This document shows, piece by piece, positions 23,608 to 32,984 of a stretch of 64,000 nucleotides of DNA (the stretch's first letter is position 1; every line of letters starts with the position of its first letter). The stretch comes from Lyngbya sp. PCC 8106. GTDB lineage: Bacteria; Cyanobacteriota; Cyanobacteriia; Cyanobacteriales; Microcoleaceae. The notes beneath the pieces were generated by a model that saw nothing but the letters and a program-made list of their open reading frames with translations, searched no databases and was not told the origin of the DNA. Position numbers and translations under genes: made by a program. The stretch lies in NCBI RefSeq assembly GCF_000169095.1, contig NZ_AAVU01000038.1:1-64000 (forward strand), given 5' to 3'.

Positions 23608-26600
23608 TTACTCAGCAATCGGCTCAGAAGCAATCATAAAGGTGGATACAGGTTCATCTATCCCCTTCAACGACTGCATTTCCTCCGAGAGAATTTCCCG
23701 TTGGTCGAGGTATTGTGCGACTTCTGCTGAGACTAAAATATGATTGGGACAAGCCACTTCCTGTAAACGAGCCGCAATATTCACCGAAGGGCCAATCGCC
23801 GTGTAATCTGATCGCTCTTTGGACCCAAACATTCCGACAACTGCCATTCCCTGATGAATCCCGCAGCGAAAACGAATCGGTTCAACACCATTGTGACCGA
23901 CTAAGCTTCGTTCTTGCCAACTGAGATTTAACTTGTCTAAAGCCCGCAACATCGCCCGCGCAGAAGCCAATGCTCGCCTCACCTGTTCGTCTGGGGGTAA
24001 CTCTTGGGGCGCCCCGTACAACGCCATCACCGCATCCCCGATAAACTTATCAACCGTTCCGCCATTTTCAAATACCGCTTGAGTCATTGCGGCTAAATAT
24101 TCATTTAACACTTGAGCAATCCGGCGAGACTGAAGTTGATTTGACATCCGTGTAAACCCAACAATATCCGTAAATAAAATCGTTACTAAACGGGGTTCTG
24201 GGTTTAAATCTAACACCAAATCCCCGGCTGCGGCTCGTTCGACCATCGGAGGCGGTAAAAACCGCTTCAAAACCGATTCTGTCAAATATCGATTTAATTC
24301 CGCCACCCGACGTTCATTTTCTTTCAGCGCTCGCAAGTTGCGGACTTCAGCAAGTAATTCTCGATCATTAAACGGCTTAGAAACATAAGCATCAGCACCT
24401 CGTTCAACGCCTTCGATGCGGGTATCCTCATCAGCTTTTGCAGTTAATAAAATAATCGGAGTTCCTCTTAACTGAACATCTTCGCGAATCATACGAATTA
24501 AATCCAACCCCGACACAACAGGCATCATTAAATCAGTAATAATCACTTCGGGACGATAAGTTTTAGCTTGTTCAAATCCTTCTGCGCCATTACGAGCCAT
24601 AACAACATGAAACTTAGCCGGTTTTAAAATATTAGATAAATAGCGGCGCAAATCGGGGTTATCATCAACAACTAAAATCGTATTTTCTAAAGGTTCAGAA
24701 GTTGCAATCAGATGCTCATCGACCAAACTTTCCTCTGTTGGATTAGAGACTTCATCCTCACTCAATTCAACTTCCACATCTGATAATTCTACCGCCGCTC
24801 GTCTAGGATTCAACTCGGCGGGAACTTCTAACACCTGATCTGCCGGTAAATGAGCAGTTCCTGTTTGTAGCCAAACCGTAAATGTTGTACCTTCGCCATA
24901 AACCGAGTCTACAGAAACTTGACCATGATGTAAATCGACCAACTCTTTGACTAAAGCTAATCCTAAACCACTGCCTTCATAGGAGCGATTCGTTGAACCT
25001 TCGGCTTGACGAAAACGTTCAAATAGATGGGGGATTTGTTCGCGATGAATCCCTATTCCGGTATCTTTGACTTGTAAACGACAATAACTTCCAGAGGGTT
25101 CTAAACTTATATAAATAACACCATTTTCTGGCGTAAACTTCATGGCATTAGACAAGAGATTATAAAGAACTTTATCAAACCGTTCTAAGTCTAAATAAAT
25201 AGATTCACAAAGTTGTAAACTAATTTCAAGTTTAATTCCTTTTTTCTCACAATAGGGTTGAAAAGACTCAACCGTTTGCCGACAAAACTCAACGAGATCA
25301 CAAGGACGAAAACTCGGTTGCATTCGTCCAGCATCAAATCGTTGTAAATCAAGTAATTGATTCACTAAGCGCAAAAGTCGCCGAGAATTTCGCAGGGCTA
25401 TTTTAGCTTGTTCATAGGGTAAATCTTGGGTCTGATTAACAGCCGCTTCTAAGGGGCCGATCATCAGCGTTAACGGGGTGCGAAACTCGTGAGAAATATT
25501 CTGAAAAAATTCTGTTTTTAAGCGATCAACTTCAAGTAATCTTTCGGCTTGTTGGCGAGTTTTTTGATAAAGACGGGCTTGTTGTACAGCTAAAGCAGCT
25601 TGAGCAGCAACCACTTGAACTAAATTGACTTCCGCTTCAGTCCACTTGCGAATGGAGTCATTTTGACGCAGAGAAATACTCCCAATAATTTGATCATCTA
25701 GAAGTAAAGGAACCACCATTAACGCCTTAGATGGCGATCGCAAAGGAAGCTCAATTAAGTTCCAGTCCGGTTTTTTGGTCAAATCATTAATAACAACAGG
25801 ATTTTGAGTATCTAACAAGCGTTGAAGAACCGGATTTCCGCGAATAGGAACGGCTGACTGGGGTAAATTTTCTGGGCTTTTAGCATCAGCAGAAGTTTCG
25901 TCTATTGGATCAACTGCATCTATTTCATCTTCTGACCAGTCTCCTACAACAGACGTTTCATAGTGAGCATCATACAACCCCACACATTGCACAAATTCAT
26001 CTTCTCTCGTCCACAAAGATAGGGCGCAACCATCAACGCTGAGGGCTTGTCCGAGTTGTTGAGTAATAGCCGCAAAAATCTTCTGAGGATCGAGACTCGA
26101 ACGAATCGCAGCAGTGATAGTATTAACAAGAACTTCACGTTTAGCCAGTTCTTGAACTTGTTCATAGGCTCGGGCTTGAGACAGAGCAAGGGCGGCTTGA
26201 TCTGCAACCGTAATAATCAACTGGACTTCATGATTGAGCCATTCTCGCAAGTCATCAACTTGGTGCATAGCCAGAACAGCCATCAGTTCCTGTTGATAAA
26301 ACAACGGTACAATCAGACTAGAGCAGATATTCGCAGCAGTGTAGGCTTGTTTTCGGGCAAGAAATTCCTCACTTTCACCTTGAATTCGCTCATCAGTCTG
26401 GGCATCTGGGATAATATCAACCTCGGTGGTTTCCCAAACAAGCGTTTTAAACTCAGAATTTTCAATTCCAAAGTCAGACTCTTTGAGACGAGACGCTTGA
26501 TAGACAAACCATTCCTCAACCATTTCTCCATCTTGAAACGGTTGTAAAATACAGTAACTCACCTCAAACATTTGTCCAACAGTTTCGACAATGCGTTGCA

Positions 26601-27093
26601 GCATTTCCCGATAGTTCAGCGCAGAACGAATCGTGCTGGTAACAGCGTTGAGGAGAGATTCTTGTTGTAATGCTCTTTTGAGTTCTTCGGTACGAGTTTT
26701 GAGGACGTTGTGGGTTTCTAAAGCTTGGTTAACAATCACCTTGAGTTCTTCAGCTTCCCAAGGCTTAGTTACATATTTAAACACCTGACCCGAGTTGATC
26801 GCTTCAACTAAATCCTCAACGTCAGTATAACCCGTCAACAAAATCCGAATCGCATCCGGGTATTGAGTTGCTGCCACACTCAAGAGTTCAGTCCCACTCA
26901 TTTGAGGCATTCGCTGATCAGAGATAATCACAGCAACATCCTCTTCTTGGGCTAAAATTTCTAAAGCTTGGGGCGCACTGTCAGCTCTGAGAACTTTGTA
27001 TGCTCGATAGAACGTCCGATAGAGCAGGTCTAGATTGTCCGGTTCGTCGTCAACAACTAGAATTTTGGGTTTAGATTTCTTAAGGAAATTCAT
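23608..27093 (-). CDS. cyaC: CyaC-like hybrid sensor kinase/adenylate cyclase
   Basis: About 1161 residues. The order is receiver 1 (phospho-Asp in 'VIISDQRMP'), two GAF domains, histidine kinase ('NISHEFRTPLTLM', then 'GLGLALVKELVD'), receiver 2 ('VIITDLMMP') and a class III cyclase ('TILFTDIVGFTRMS'). It matches the layout of cyanobacterial CyaC apart from the second GAF. In the cyclase the substrate-contacting residue is Thr ('SDYTAIGPSVN'), the class IIIb form linked to bicarbonate stimulation. The start at 27093 (MNFLKKSKPK) follows an AGGAGA site and is preferred to the longer frame opening at 27129. The protein is soluble. Confidence 0.87.
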   Translation of the reverse strand: MNFLKKSKPKILVVDDEPDNLDLLYRTFYRAYKVLRADSAPQALEILAQEEDVAVIISDQRMPQMSGTELLSVAATQYPDAIRILLTGYTDVEDLVEAINSGQVFKYVTKPWEAEELKVIVNQALETHNVLKTRTEELKRALQQESLLNAVTSTIRSALNYREMLQRIVETVGQMFEVSYCILQPFQDGEMVEEWFVYQASRLKESDFGIENSEFKTLVWETTEVDIIPDAQTDERIQGESEEFLARKQAYTAANICSSLIVPLFYQQELMAVLAMHQVDDLREWLNHEVQLIITVADQAALALSQARAYEQVQELAKREVLVNTITAAIRSSLDPQKIFAAITQQLGQALSVDGCALSLWTREDEFVQCVGLYDAHYETSVVGDWSEDEIDAVDPIDETSADAKSPENLPQSAVPIRGNPVLQRLLDTQNPVVINDLTKKPDWNLIELPLRSPSKALMVVPLLLDDQIIGSISLRQNDSIRKWTEAEVNLVQVVAAQAALAVQQARLYQKTRQQAERLLEVDRLKTEFFQNISHEFRTPLTLMIGPLEAAVNQTQDLPYEQAKIALRNSRRLLRLVNQLLDLQRFDAGRMQPSFRPCDLVEFCRQTVESFQPYCEKKGIKLEISLQLCESIYLDLERFDKVLYNLLSNAMKFTPENGVIYISLEPSGSYCRLQVKDTGIGIHREQIPHLFERFRQAEGSTNRSYEGSGLGLALVKELVDLHHGQVSVDSVYGEGTTFTVWLQTGTAHLPADQVLEVPAELNPRRAAVELSDVEVELSEDEVSNPTEESLVDEHLIATSEPLENTILVVDDNPDLRRYLSNILKPAKFHVVMARNGAEGFEQAKTYRPEVIITDLMMPVVSGLDLIRMIREDVQLRGTPIILLTAKADEDTRIEGVERGADAYVSKPFNDRELLAEVRNLRALKENERRVAELNRYLTESVLKRFLPPPMVERAAAGDLVLDLNPEPRLVTILFTDIVGFTRMSNQLQSRRIAQVLNEYLAAMTQAVFENGGTVDKFIGDAVMALYGAPQELPPDEQVRRALASARAMLRALDKLNLSWQERSLVGHNGVEPIRFRCGIHQGMAVVGMFGSKERSDYTAIGPSVNIAARLQEVACPNHILVSAEVAQYLDQREILSEEMQSLKGIDEPVSTFMIASEPIAE

Positions 27094-27561
27094 GCACCGC
27101 TCTCCTGCTGCAAAAGCGAATGATGTCAATAGTAAAGTTGGATACAGGGGGCAAGTGAGAAGTAATCACAGTTACCGGAGAATCGCAATTGGGTCAGCAT
27201 AACGGCTTACATAGATTAGATATAACATTCTTGAGATTTTGGGAGTTTGTCTAAAATGCACCCAGATCAATCATATTCTGATCTCTTGTTTATTGGTATG
27301 ACACGACAACAGATGACTTCTAAACCCCTCAACAGGAGCATTTATCTGTTTTAAGATCCCTGAATTTCCCAGTGTACTCCAAACTGTTGACGGTCTGGCT
27401 CTATACTAAAAAAGTATCTGATTGAGTGACTGTGTATCTTTAGTCTTCATTTTACAGTGACGAACCAGATGATGGCTTGATTAGATTATCCTTTGTGATC
27501 GGTGCAATTCCATTGAGTAAATCTAAGATGGGTTAAAGTGTTATAGCATGAACTGAGAATT
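27094..27561. other. Divergent promoter region, no gene seen
   Basis: A spacer between cyaC (minus) and an acetyltransferase gene (plus). It is AT-rich and no conserved RNA or operator is recognised. Confidence 0.5.
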
Positions 27562-28197
27562 GTGAATCCATTCTTCTTAACCTCAAAGTCTCAAAATCCG
27601 CCTGTTTCTGGATATTCTCCCAATCCTTCTCATTTGAGTGTCCGGGTTGCTACATCGGCTGATTTACTGGGATTAACAGATGTTTTAGCCGAAAGCTTTC
27701 ACTCGCGCATTGGCGTTCTCGGATGGGTCTATCCGATCCTACGTTTAGGAATTTATGAAGATTTACGCAACCGTCTCGCCAATTCCTCGGATTATTATGT
27801 CTGTCTAGTTGCCGTAAGTTCAAATTCTACGGGTTCTTCAGTCAATCAGTCTCCGATCACCACCGATGTATTAGTCGGAACGGTCGAAATGGGACTGCGA
27901 TCGCCCAATGTTTGGATTGCTTCGCGATCACGTCAGTTCCCTTATTTGTCGAACCTCGCTGTTCATCCGGAGTATCGACGCTTGGGAGTCGCCCAACAAT
28001 TACTCTCTCGCGGTGAGTCTATTGCCAAACAATGGGGATACTCTCAACTCTACCTACACGTCCTAGAAGATAATCATCCGGCTAAACGATTGTATTTCAA
28101 AGCCGGTTATCGGCTGGCTGAAATTGATCGAGGTTGGAATTCCATGCTCTTTGGCCAGCCTAAACGACTCTTTATGCGGAAAACTCTCAAGACTTAA
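27562..28197 (+). CDS. GNAT-family N-acetyltransferase
   Basis: A 211-residue protein starting at GTG 27562. The acetyl-CoA pocket signature 'NLAVHPEYRRLGVAQQLL' is followed by 'GYSQLYLHVLEDNHPAKRLYFKAGYRL', motifs A and B of the GNAT fold. The substrate (protein, small amine or antibiotic) cannot be told from sequence. The first 30 residues are low-complexity and may not be conserved. The gene is convergent with larB and their stop codons overlap by 4 bp. Confidence 0.85.
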   Translation: MNPFFLTSKSQNPPVSGYSPNPSHLSVRVATSADLLGLTDVLAESFHSRIGVLGWVYPILRLGIYEDLRNRLANSSDYYVCLVAVSSNSTGSSVNQSPITTDVLVGTVEMGLRSPNVWIASRSRQFPYLSNLAVHPEYRRLGVAQQLLSRGESIAKQWGYSQLYLHVLEDNHPAKRLYFKAGYRLAEIDRGWNSMLFGQPKRLFMRKTLKT

Positions 28198-28970
28198 GGG
28201 GAAGTTTGTTGTTTTTGGGCAACTCGTAAGATCTGGCCGGCTAAAATCGCCGCACCAAATCCATTATCAATGTTCACGACTCCGACTCCGGCCGCACAGG
28301 AGTTTAACATCGTTAACAAGGGGGCTAAACCATTTAAACTGGCTCCATAACCGACACTGGTAGGAACAGCAACAACCGGACAGTCGGCTAAACCTGCGAC
28401 CACACTTGGTAATGCTCCCTCCATTCCCGCCACAACAATTAACACATCCGCCTCAGCAATTAAATGCCAATTACTCAACAAGCGGTGTACTCCCGCGACT
28501 CCGACATCCCATAGCCGTTTGACGGGAAAGCCGCACAAATTTGCCGTGACGGCAGCTTCTTCAGCGACGGGTAAATCGGCTGTTCCGGCGGTTAAAATCG
28601 TAATCGTTCCAGATAATCGTGGGGGCGAAGTTGGCGAGGTGATCGCACAAATTCGAGCGGTAGGATAATAAACTAAATCTGGAATTGTCGCTGTTAATTT
28701 TTCATAGACATCGGCTTCAATGCGAGTCGCCATCACAGTCAGGTGATGTTGTCGCATGGCTTGGATAATGTCGATAATTTGTTCTGGGGTTTTACCTGGC
28801 CCCCAAATTACTTCGGGAAAGCCTGTTCTCAGCTTGCGATGGTGATCAATTCGAGCAAAATCTCCAACCGGTTCAAAGTCAAAATGTTTGATTTTTTGCA
28901 AGGCTTCTGTCGGACTCATTTGACCGTTGGCGACAGATTCGAGTAAATTTTGTAAAGCTTCTGGATTCAT
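28194..28970 (-). CDS. larB: Nickel-pincer cofactor biosynthesis protein LarB
   Basis: A 258-residue member of the AIR carboxylase (PurE)-like family. 'FARIDHHRKLRTGFPEVIWGPGKT' and 'ITILTAGTADLPVAEEA' are typical of LarB, which carboxylates and hydrolyses nicotinic acid adenine dinucleotide in the first step of the nickel-pincer cofactor pathway. larC and larE are not next to it here. Its 3' end overlaps the GNAT gene by 4 bp. Some annotations call this family a circadian phase modifier (CpmA). Confidence 0.88.
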   Translation of the reverse strand: MNPEALQNLLESVANGQMSPTEALQKIKHFDFEPVGDFARIDHHRKLRTGFPEVIWGPGKTPEQIIDIIQAMRQHHLTVMATRIEADVYEKLTATIPDLVYYPTARICAITSPTSPPRLSGTITILTAGTADLPVAEEAAVTANLCGFPVKRLWDVGVAGVHRLLSNWHLIAEADVLIVVAGMEGALPSVVAGLADCPVVAVPTSVGYGASLNGLAPLLTMLNSCAAGVGVVNIDNGFGAAILAGQILRVAQKQQTSP

Positions 28971-29002
28971 CTCAAAGTTTCGGCGATTACTTCAGTGTTC
29001 AC

Positions 29003-30769
29003 TTATTCTTGTATGTTCAATTCATACAGATTCCAGAATGCACCGCCCAAGGGTGTATATTCTAAATTTTCAATGCGATCGCGAATTGCCTCGAAAGAGA
29101 GCGGATTCACCATATATAAAAAGGGCAGTTCTTCGGCGATAATTTGTTGGGCTTGACCATAAAGTTCTTGGCGTTTTTCTTCATCTAACTCTTGAGAAGC
29201 TTGTACATAAAGATCATCGATTTGTTGTTCCCAATCTGCAACTTTCCAGCCAACAATATCTTCCTGTCCTGGTTGTGGGCCTTGATTGAAACTATGTAAT
29301 CGTCCGTCAACTGACCAAATCACATAACCCCCATGAGGTTCAAATCCACCTGTAAAGCCACCCAAATAAGTCTCCCAGTTTCGATTTCTTAAGCGGTTTA
29401 CATAGGCGTTAAATTCTAAAGGCTGAGTATACACTTTAATTCCCAGTTTAGCCAAATCCTGAGTAATTTGGGTTGCCATTTGCGCTCTAATTTTGTTGCC
29501 GGATGCAATCATTATTGTCCATTGAACGGGATTCTCTTCTTGATCCACTAAACGACCATTTTTGAGTTTAAATCCTTCCTGGGCGAGAATTTCTTTCGCC
29601 TTTTCTAAGTTATAATCATAGGTTTTTAGTCCTTCTTCTGGAGATAAATAGTAAGGACTTTGTACAGGAATTGGAGAATGTTTCAACGCCCCCAAGCCCA
29701 AATAAATATTATTTTTCATCACCTCACGATTAATAGCATAATAAATCGCTTGTCGAAATTGTTTATTATTAAACCAACGAGATTTAGTCGGTTGAACAAA
29801 GGGCTGATCCGTTTTGGCATTTCGGCCTTGATTGAGATTAAAAGCCAGGGAAACTGTTCCCGTATCTGGACCCGAAGTATAAATCGTATATTTCCCCCGT
29901 TTTTCTTCAGGTTTCAAGAGTGGATATGCTTCGGGTTGAACATCTAAACTATCTAACGCCCCAGAGCGAAAATTGAGCAGTTGAGTATCGGTACTTTCCA
30001 TAATTTGCCAAACAATTTGCTCAATATAAGGTTGCTCATTTCCCTGTTGATCTTGACGCCAATAATAAGGATTTTTTTGTAAAATAACTCGCTGGTTCGG
30101 TGCATAACTTTCAAGACGATAGGGGCCATTTCCCACAATTTTATCGGTATCGGTATCGGTTCCCCAACTACTTAAAAAGACAGGATTTCCGTCTTCATCA
30201 AGGGTACTGACAAACTCAGCTAAGGCATGAGCAGGTAAAATCGGTAAGCCGCCTGCATAGCGCAAAAAAGGTGCAAAAGGTTCTGGAACCGAAAATTCTA
30301 CCCGGCGATCATCGAGCTTTCTAACGGTGGGAAATTGACCGCTTTCTCCCACTCGCAAAATATCAGCCGCTCCACTGGGAATTTTGTCGTTGAGATAGAT
30401 TTGATTGTAGGTAAAAACAATATCATCAACGGTCATATCTTCTCCATCAGACCACTTTAAATTGTCTCGCAATGTAATCACAATTTTTTGGCCGTTCGGA
30501 GAAACTTCCCAAGATTCAGCAAGTCCGGGTTCGAGTTCACTTGTGTAGGGATTTTCTCGTAATAATGAGTCGTAAATATAGCTAAAAACACTGTAAGCTG
30601 AACTATTCAGGGGGTAGTTAAAGGTTGCAGGCCCGCTCGGTGTCGGAACAACTAAACGAGAGGGAAGGGTTGACTTTGCCGGGCCACAGGCGGAAAGCGT
30701 GATCACTAAAAGGACTGTGATCATGATGCTGAGTCCACGACGCCAAACCTGGATGAGAGGATCTTTCAT
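29003..30769 (-). CDS. ABC transporter substrate-binding lipoprotein (family 5)
   Basis: A 588-residue periplasmic binding protein. The N-terminus is a lipoprotein signal ('IMITVLLVITLSAC') with a lipobox Cys. 'ESWEVSPNGQKIVITLRDNLKWSDGE' and 'MVNPLSFEAIRDRIENLEY' are typical of oligopeptide/nickel-type binding proteins of ABC importers. No permease or ATPase gene is adjacent, so the transporter partner is elsewhere. The ATG at 30769 is preferred to the TTG at 30787, which lies inside ispF. The ligand is unknown. Confidence 0.88.
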   Translation of the reverse strand: MKDPLIQVWRRGLSIMITVLLVITLSACGPAKSTLPSRLVVPTPSGPATFNYPLNSSAYSVFSYIYDSLLRENPYTSELEPGLAESWEVSPNGQKIVITLRDNLKWSDGEDMTVDDIVFTYNQIYLNDKIPSGAADILRVGESGQFPTVRKLDDRRVEFSVPEPFAPFLRYAGGLPILPAHALAEFVSTLDEDGNPVFLSSWGTDTDTDKIVGNGPYRLESYAPNQRVILQKNPYYWRQDQQGNEQPYIEQIVWQIMESTDTQLLNFRSGALDSLDVQPEAYPLLKPEEKRGKYTIYTSGPDTGTVSLAFNLNQGRNAKTDQPFVQPTKSRWFNNKQFRQAIYYAINREVMKNNIYLGLGALKHSPIPVQSPYYLSPEEGLKTYDYNLEKAKEILAQEGFKLKNGRLVDQEENPVQWTIMIASGNKIRAQMATQITQDLAKLGIKVYTQPLEFNAYVNRLRNRNWETYLGGFTGGFEPHGGYVIWSVDGRLHSFNQGPQPGQEDIVGWKVADWEQQIDDLYVQASQELDEEKRQELYGQAQQIIAEELPFLYMVNPLSFEAIRDRIENLEYTPLGGAFWNLYELNIQE

Positions 30770-30783
30770 AACTTGCACTAACT

Positions 30784-31269
30784 TCAATTCAATTGAGTTT
30801 CTAACAAGGCGACAGCATAAGCGGCTATTCCTTCTTCTCGTCCTACTGGGCCTAATTTTTCGTTGGTTGTGGCTTTGATCCCGACTTGTTCGGGTTCGAT
30901 CTGAAGAACTTGGGAAATGCGATCACGCATTGCTGAAATGTGAGGTTTAAGCTTAGGTCGTTCGGCGACTACGACAGAATCAATATTTCCCACTTTCCAA
31001 CCCCGTTGCTGAATCATTTGATGGACTTGATCGAGTAGAACTAAACTATCTGCACCTGTCCATTTTTCATCGGTTGGCGGAAAGTAGAGTCCGATATCAC
31101 CGAGACTGAGTGCGCCTAACATTGCGTCCATGATAGCGTGCGTCAACACATCTGCATCGCTGTTTCCGAGGAGTCCGCGTTCGTGTTTGAGATGAACTCC
31201 ACCCAAAATTAACGGTCGTCCCTCTACCAGACGGTGGATATCATAGCCGTTACCGATCCGAATATTCAT
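30784..31269 (-). CDS. ispF: 2-C-methyl-D-erythritol 2,4-cyclodiphosphate synthase
   Basis: A 161-residue enzyme of the non-mevalonate isoprenoid pathway, forming MEcPP with release of CMP. The start 'MNIRIGNGYDIHRLVEGRPL' carries the zinc ligands Asp and His. 'GLLGNSDADVLTHAIMDAMLGA' and 'DIGLYFPPTDEKWTGADS' follow as in the family, and 'IKATTNEKLGPVGREEGIAAYA' ends the protein. Its stop lies 14 bp before the start of the binding-protein gene, so both may share a transcript. Confidence 0.96.
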   Translation of the reverse strand: MNIRIGNGYDIHRLVEGRPLILGGVHLKHERGLLGNSDADVLTHAIMDAMLGALSLGDIGLYFPPTDEKWTGADSLVLLDQVHQMIQQRGWKVGNIDSVVVAERPKLKPHISAMRDRISQVLQIEPEQVGIKATTNEKLGPVGREEGIAAYAVALLETQLN

Positions 31270-31492
31270 GGTTGGTTATCAATCTATCGCTTCTTTACAA
31301 TAGTTCATTATCGGATGAGCGGGTTCATACTGGTTACTCTTGACCCAAAAATTAGGAATCTGGTTTGGGGTTGGGCTTTAGCGCAGTCCCGATGCTCCCA
31401 TTTTTGGATTTTGTAAAAGAATGTTGCAGGTTTTCGGTCTATATGTTAAGTTATGTATAGGTGACAGAGACAAAAAAAAGGAGTCTTTAGAC

Positions 31493-31636
31493 ATGGAAAA
31501 CCAAGAAACTAAATTTGGATTTACAGAGTTTGCAGAAACTTGGAATGGCCGTCTGGCTATGTTAGGTTTTGTAATCGGACTTGCAACCGAATACCTGACT
31601 GGACAAGGTATTCTGTCTCAAATCGGCATAATGTAA
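31493..31636 (+). CDS. hli: High-light-inducible protein (HLIP, single-helix CAB-like)
   Basis: A 47-residue thylakoid protein. 'FAETWNGRLAMLGFVIGLATEYLTG' contains the chlorophyll-binding ExxNGRxAMxGF motif and one membrane helix. Such proteins photoprotect photosystem II assembly and chlorophyll synthesis. The ATG at 31493 follows AAAAGGAG by about 10 nt; an upstream in-frame extension to 31421 is not conserved. The gene stands alone, as usual for stress-regulated hli genes. Confidence 0.9.
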   Translation: MENQETKFGFTEFAETWNGRLAMLGFVIGLATEYLTGQGILSQIGIM

Positions 31637-31890
31637 GTAATTCACTGAAGTCAGTTGAATTGTTTAGTGCTGCCATACATAATAGTTGAGCTATAGTTGA
31701 TCAGGTTTCCGAGAGCAATGCTTCGGAAGCCTTTAGTTTTGGTATTAATGGTAGGTACTAGAAAAAACCCTTGCTACATAGGGATCTCTGTTTTAGTTTT
31801 GTTGATTTTTTTGTAATATGAGTAAAATGGGGAACTGGACTTAGAAAGGCGGTGGTTTGCAAACCTCTATATTATTGCCATTATTCAAAA

Positions 31891-31963
31891 CGAGCATGGA
31901 GGGACTCGAACCCCCGACCCTCAGAACCGGAATCTGATGCTCTATCCACTGAGCTACATACCC
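31891..31963 (-). tRNA. trnR-CCG: tRNA-Arg(CCG)
   Basis: The acceptor GGGTATG pairs with CATGCTC including one G-U pair. The anticodon arm is TCAGA-TTCCGGT-TCTGA with anticodon CCG, and the T-loop is TTCGAGT. The discriminator is G. CCA is not encoded. Confidence 0.93.
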
Positions 31964-32034
31964 ATATATTTGTAAACTATAGCATAATTTCAATGTCTTG
32001 AGAAAGATTAGATTCAAAATATTAGATTAAATTA

Positions 32035-32394
32035 ATGGATGCCATTCATATTCGCCAAATTCGCTGCTATGGTTACACGGGCTATTTACCGGAAGAACAA
32101 ACGCTAGGTCAGTAGTTTGAGGTCGATCTAACCTTGTGGTTAGATTTAACAAAAGCCGGACAAAGGGATGCCATGGAAGATACATTAGACTATCGAGAAG
32201 CGATCGCTATTGTCAAGAAACTGAGCAAAAGCGGTAAATTTTCCCTAGTAGAACGCTTGGCGAGTGCAATTGCTCAAGCGTTGTTCCAACAGCCTCTCGT
32301 TCAACAAGTTAGAGTCCAGCTGACCAAACCCAATCCTCCCATTCCCGATTTTGGGGGACAAATCCAGATTGATATCACCCGAACCCGAAGTTAA
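32035..32394 (+). pseudogene. folB: Dihydroneopterin aldolase gene with an in-frame amber codon
   Basis: The frame from the ATG at 32035 reads MDAIHIRQIRCYGYTGYLPE up to TAG at 32113-32115 (codon 27). It continues in frame as 'FEVDLTLWLDLTKAGQRD' to the conserved end 'VRVQLTKPNPPIPDF'. In FolB the residue at the stop is usually an aromatic after 'GQ', so TGG to TAG is the probable change. FolB makes a folate precursor, so true loss would be notable. An internal start at 32134-32172 would lack the N-terminal half of the active site. Confidence 0.8.
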
Positions 32395-32438
32395 GCGGGT
32401 TTTGGATAATTTTAGGCTAGACTGGCGACAAAGTGAGA

Positions 32439-32933
32439 TTATGGATTCGGGGACTCTAAAAGTTTAGAGATTTCAGCTTGAATTCTTTGCCTAAATTGAG
32501 GATCACTTTGTTGACGAAGGGTAATCTCATTAAATCGAGTCAACGTTAAACCCCTACCCTCAATAATCTGTTTAGCTTGATCACAGTAGCTAACAGCAAG
32601 TTGGGGTGCATTTCCAGGAAGGGCGTTAATACTACTGGGTTGGTCACAAACAATCCGAGGAACTTCCCCCATGACTTTTTTAATCTCATTAAACACCTGA
32701 TGTCTTCTTGATTCTAGTGCAAGAACCACACGAGCATAATTGGTGATTTCTTCATTGGTGAAATTGGGGTTGGCTTGAGCATGAACCGCACTTAAACCCA
32801 AGTGAGGAGATTGCTCGCTCAGAGTCGGAGTTAACCCACTCAGCAAGCTAACAATAGAAAGAAGACTAACGCCTACAGCTTTTGAGAGGACTTGAGAGAA
32901 AGAATGAGAAAAGAGTTGAGTGTGGGTATTCAT
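32439..32933 (-). CDS. DUF4168-type secreted protein, paralogue 1
   Basis: A 164-residue protein with a long N-terminal signal (hydrophobic 'VLSKAVGVSLLSIVSLLSGL', cleavage probably at 'AVHAQA'). A helical domain follows, with 'FTNEEITNYARVVLALESRR', 'VCDQPSSI' and 'LTLTRFNEITLRQQSDPQFRQRI', as in cyanobacterial DUF4168 proteins. Two Cys may form a disulphide in the periplasm. The gene directly upstream on the same strand, at 32985-33485, is a tandem paralogue. The function is unknown. Confidence 0.75.
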   Translation of the reverse strand: MNTHTQLFSHSFSQVLSKAVGVSLLSIVSLLSGLTPTLSEQSPHLGLSAVHAQANPNFTNEEITNYARVVLALESRRHQVFNEIKKVMGEVPRIVCDQPSSINALPGNAPQLAVSYCDQAKQIIEGRGLTLTRFNEITLRQQSDPQFRQRIQAEISKLLESPNP

Positions 32934-32984
32934 AGTGAATGCGCTATAGCGAATGGATACATAAACTGATGAAAATCAAGTCGG

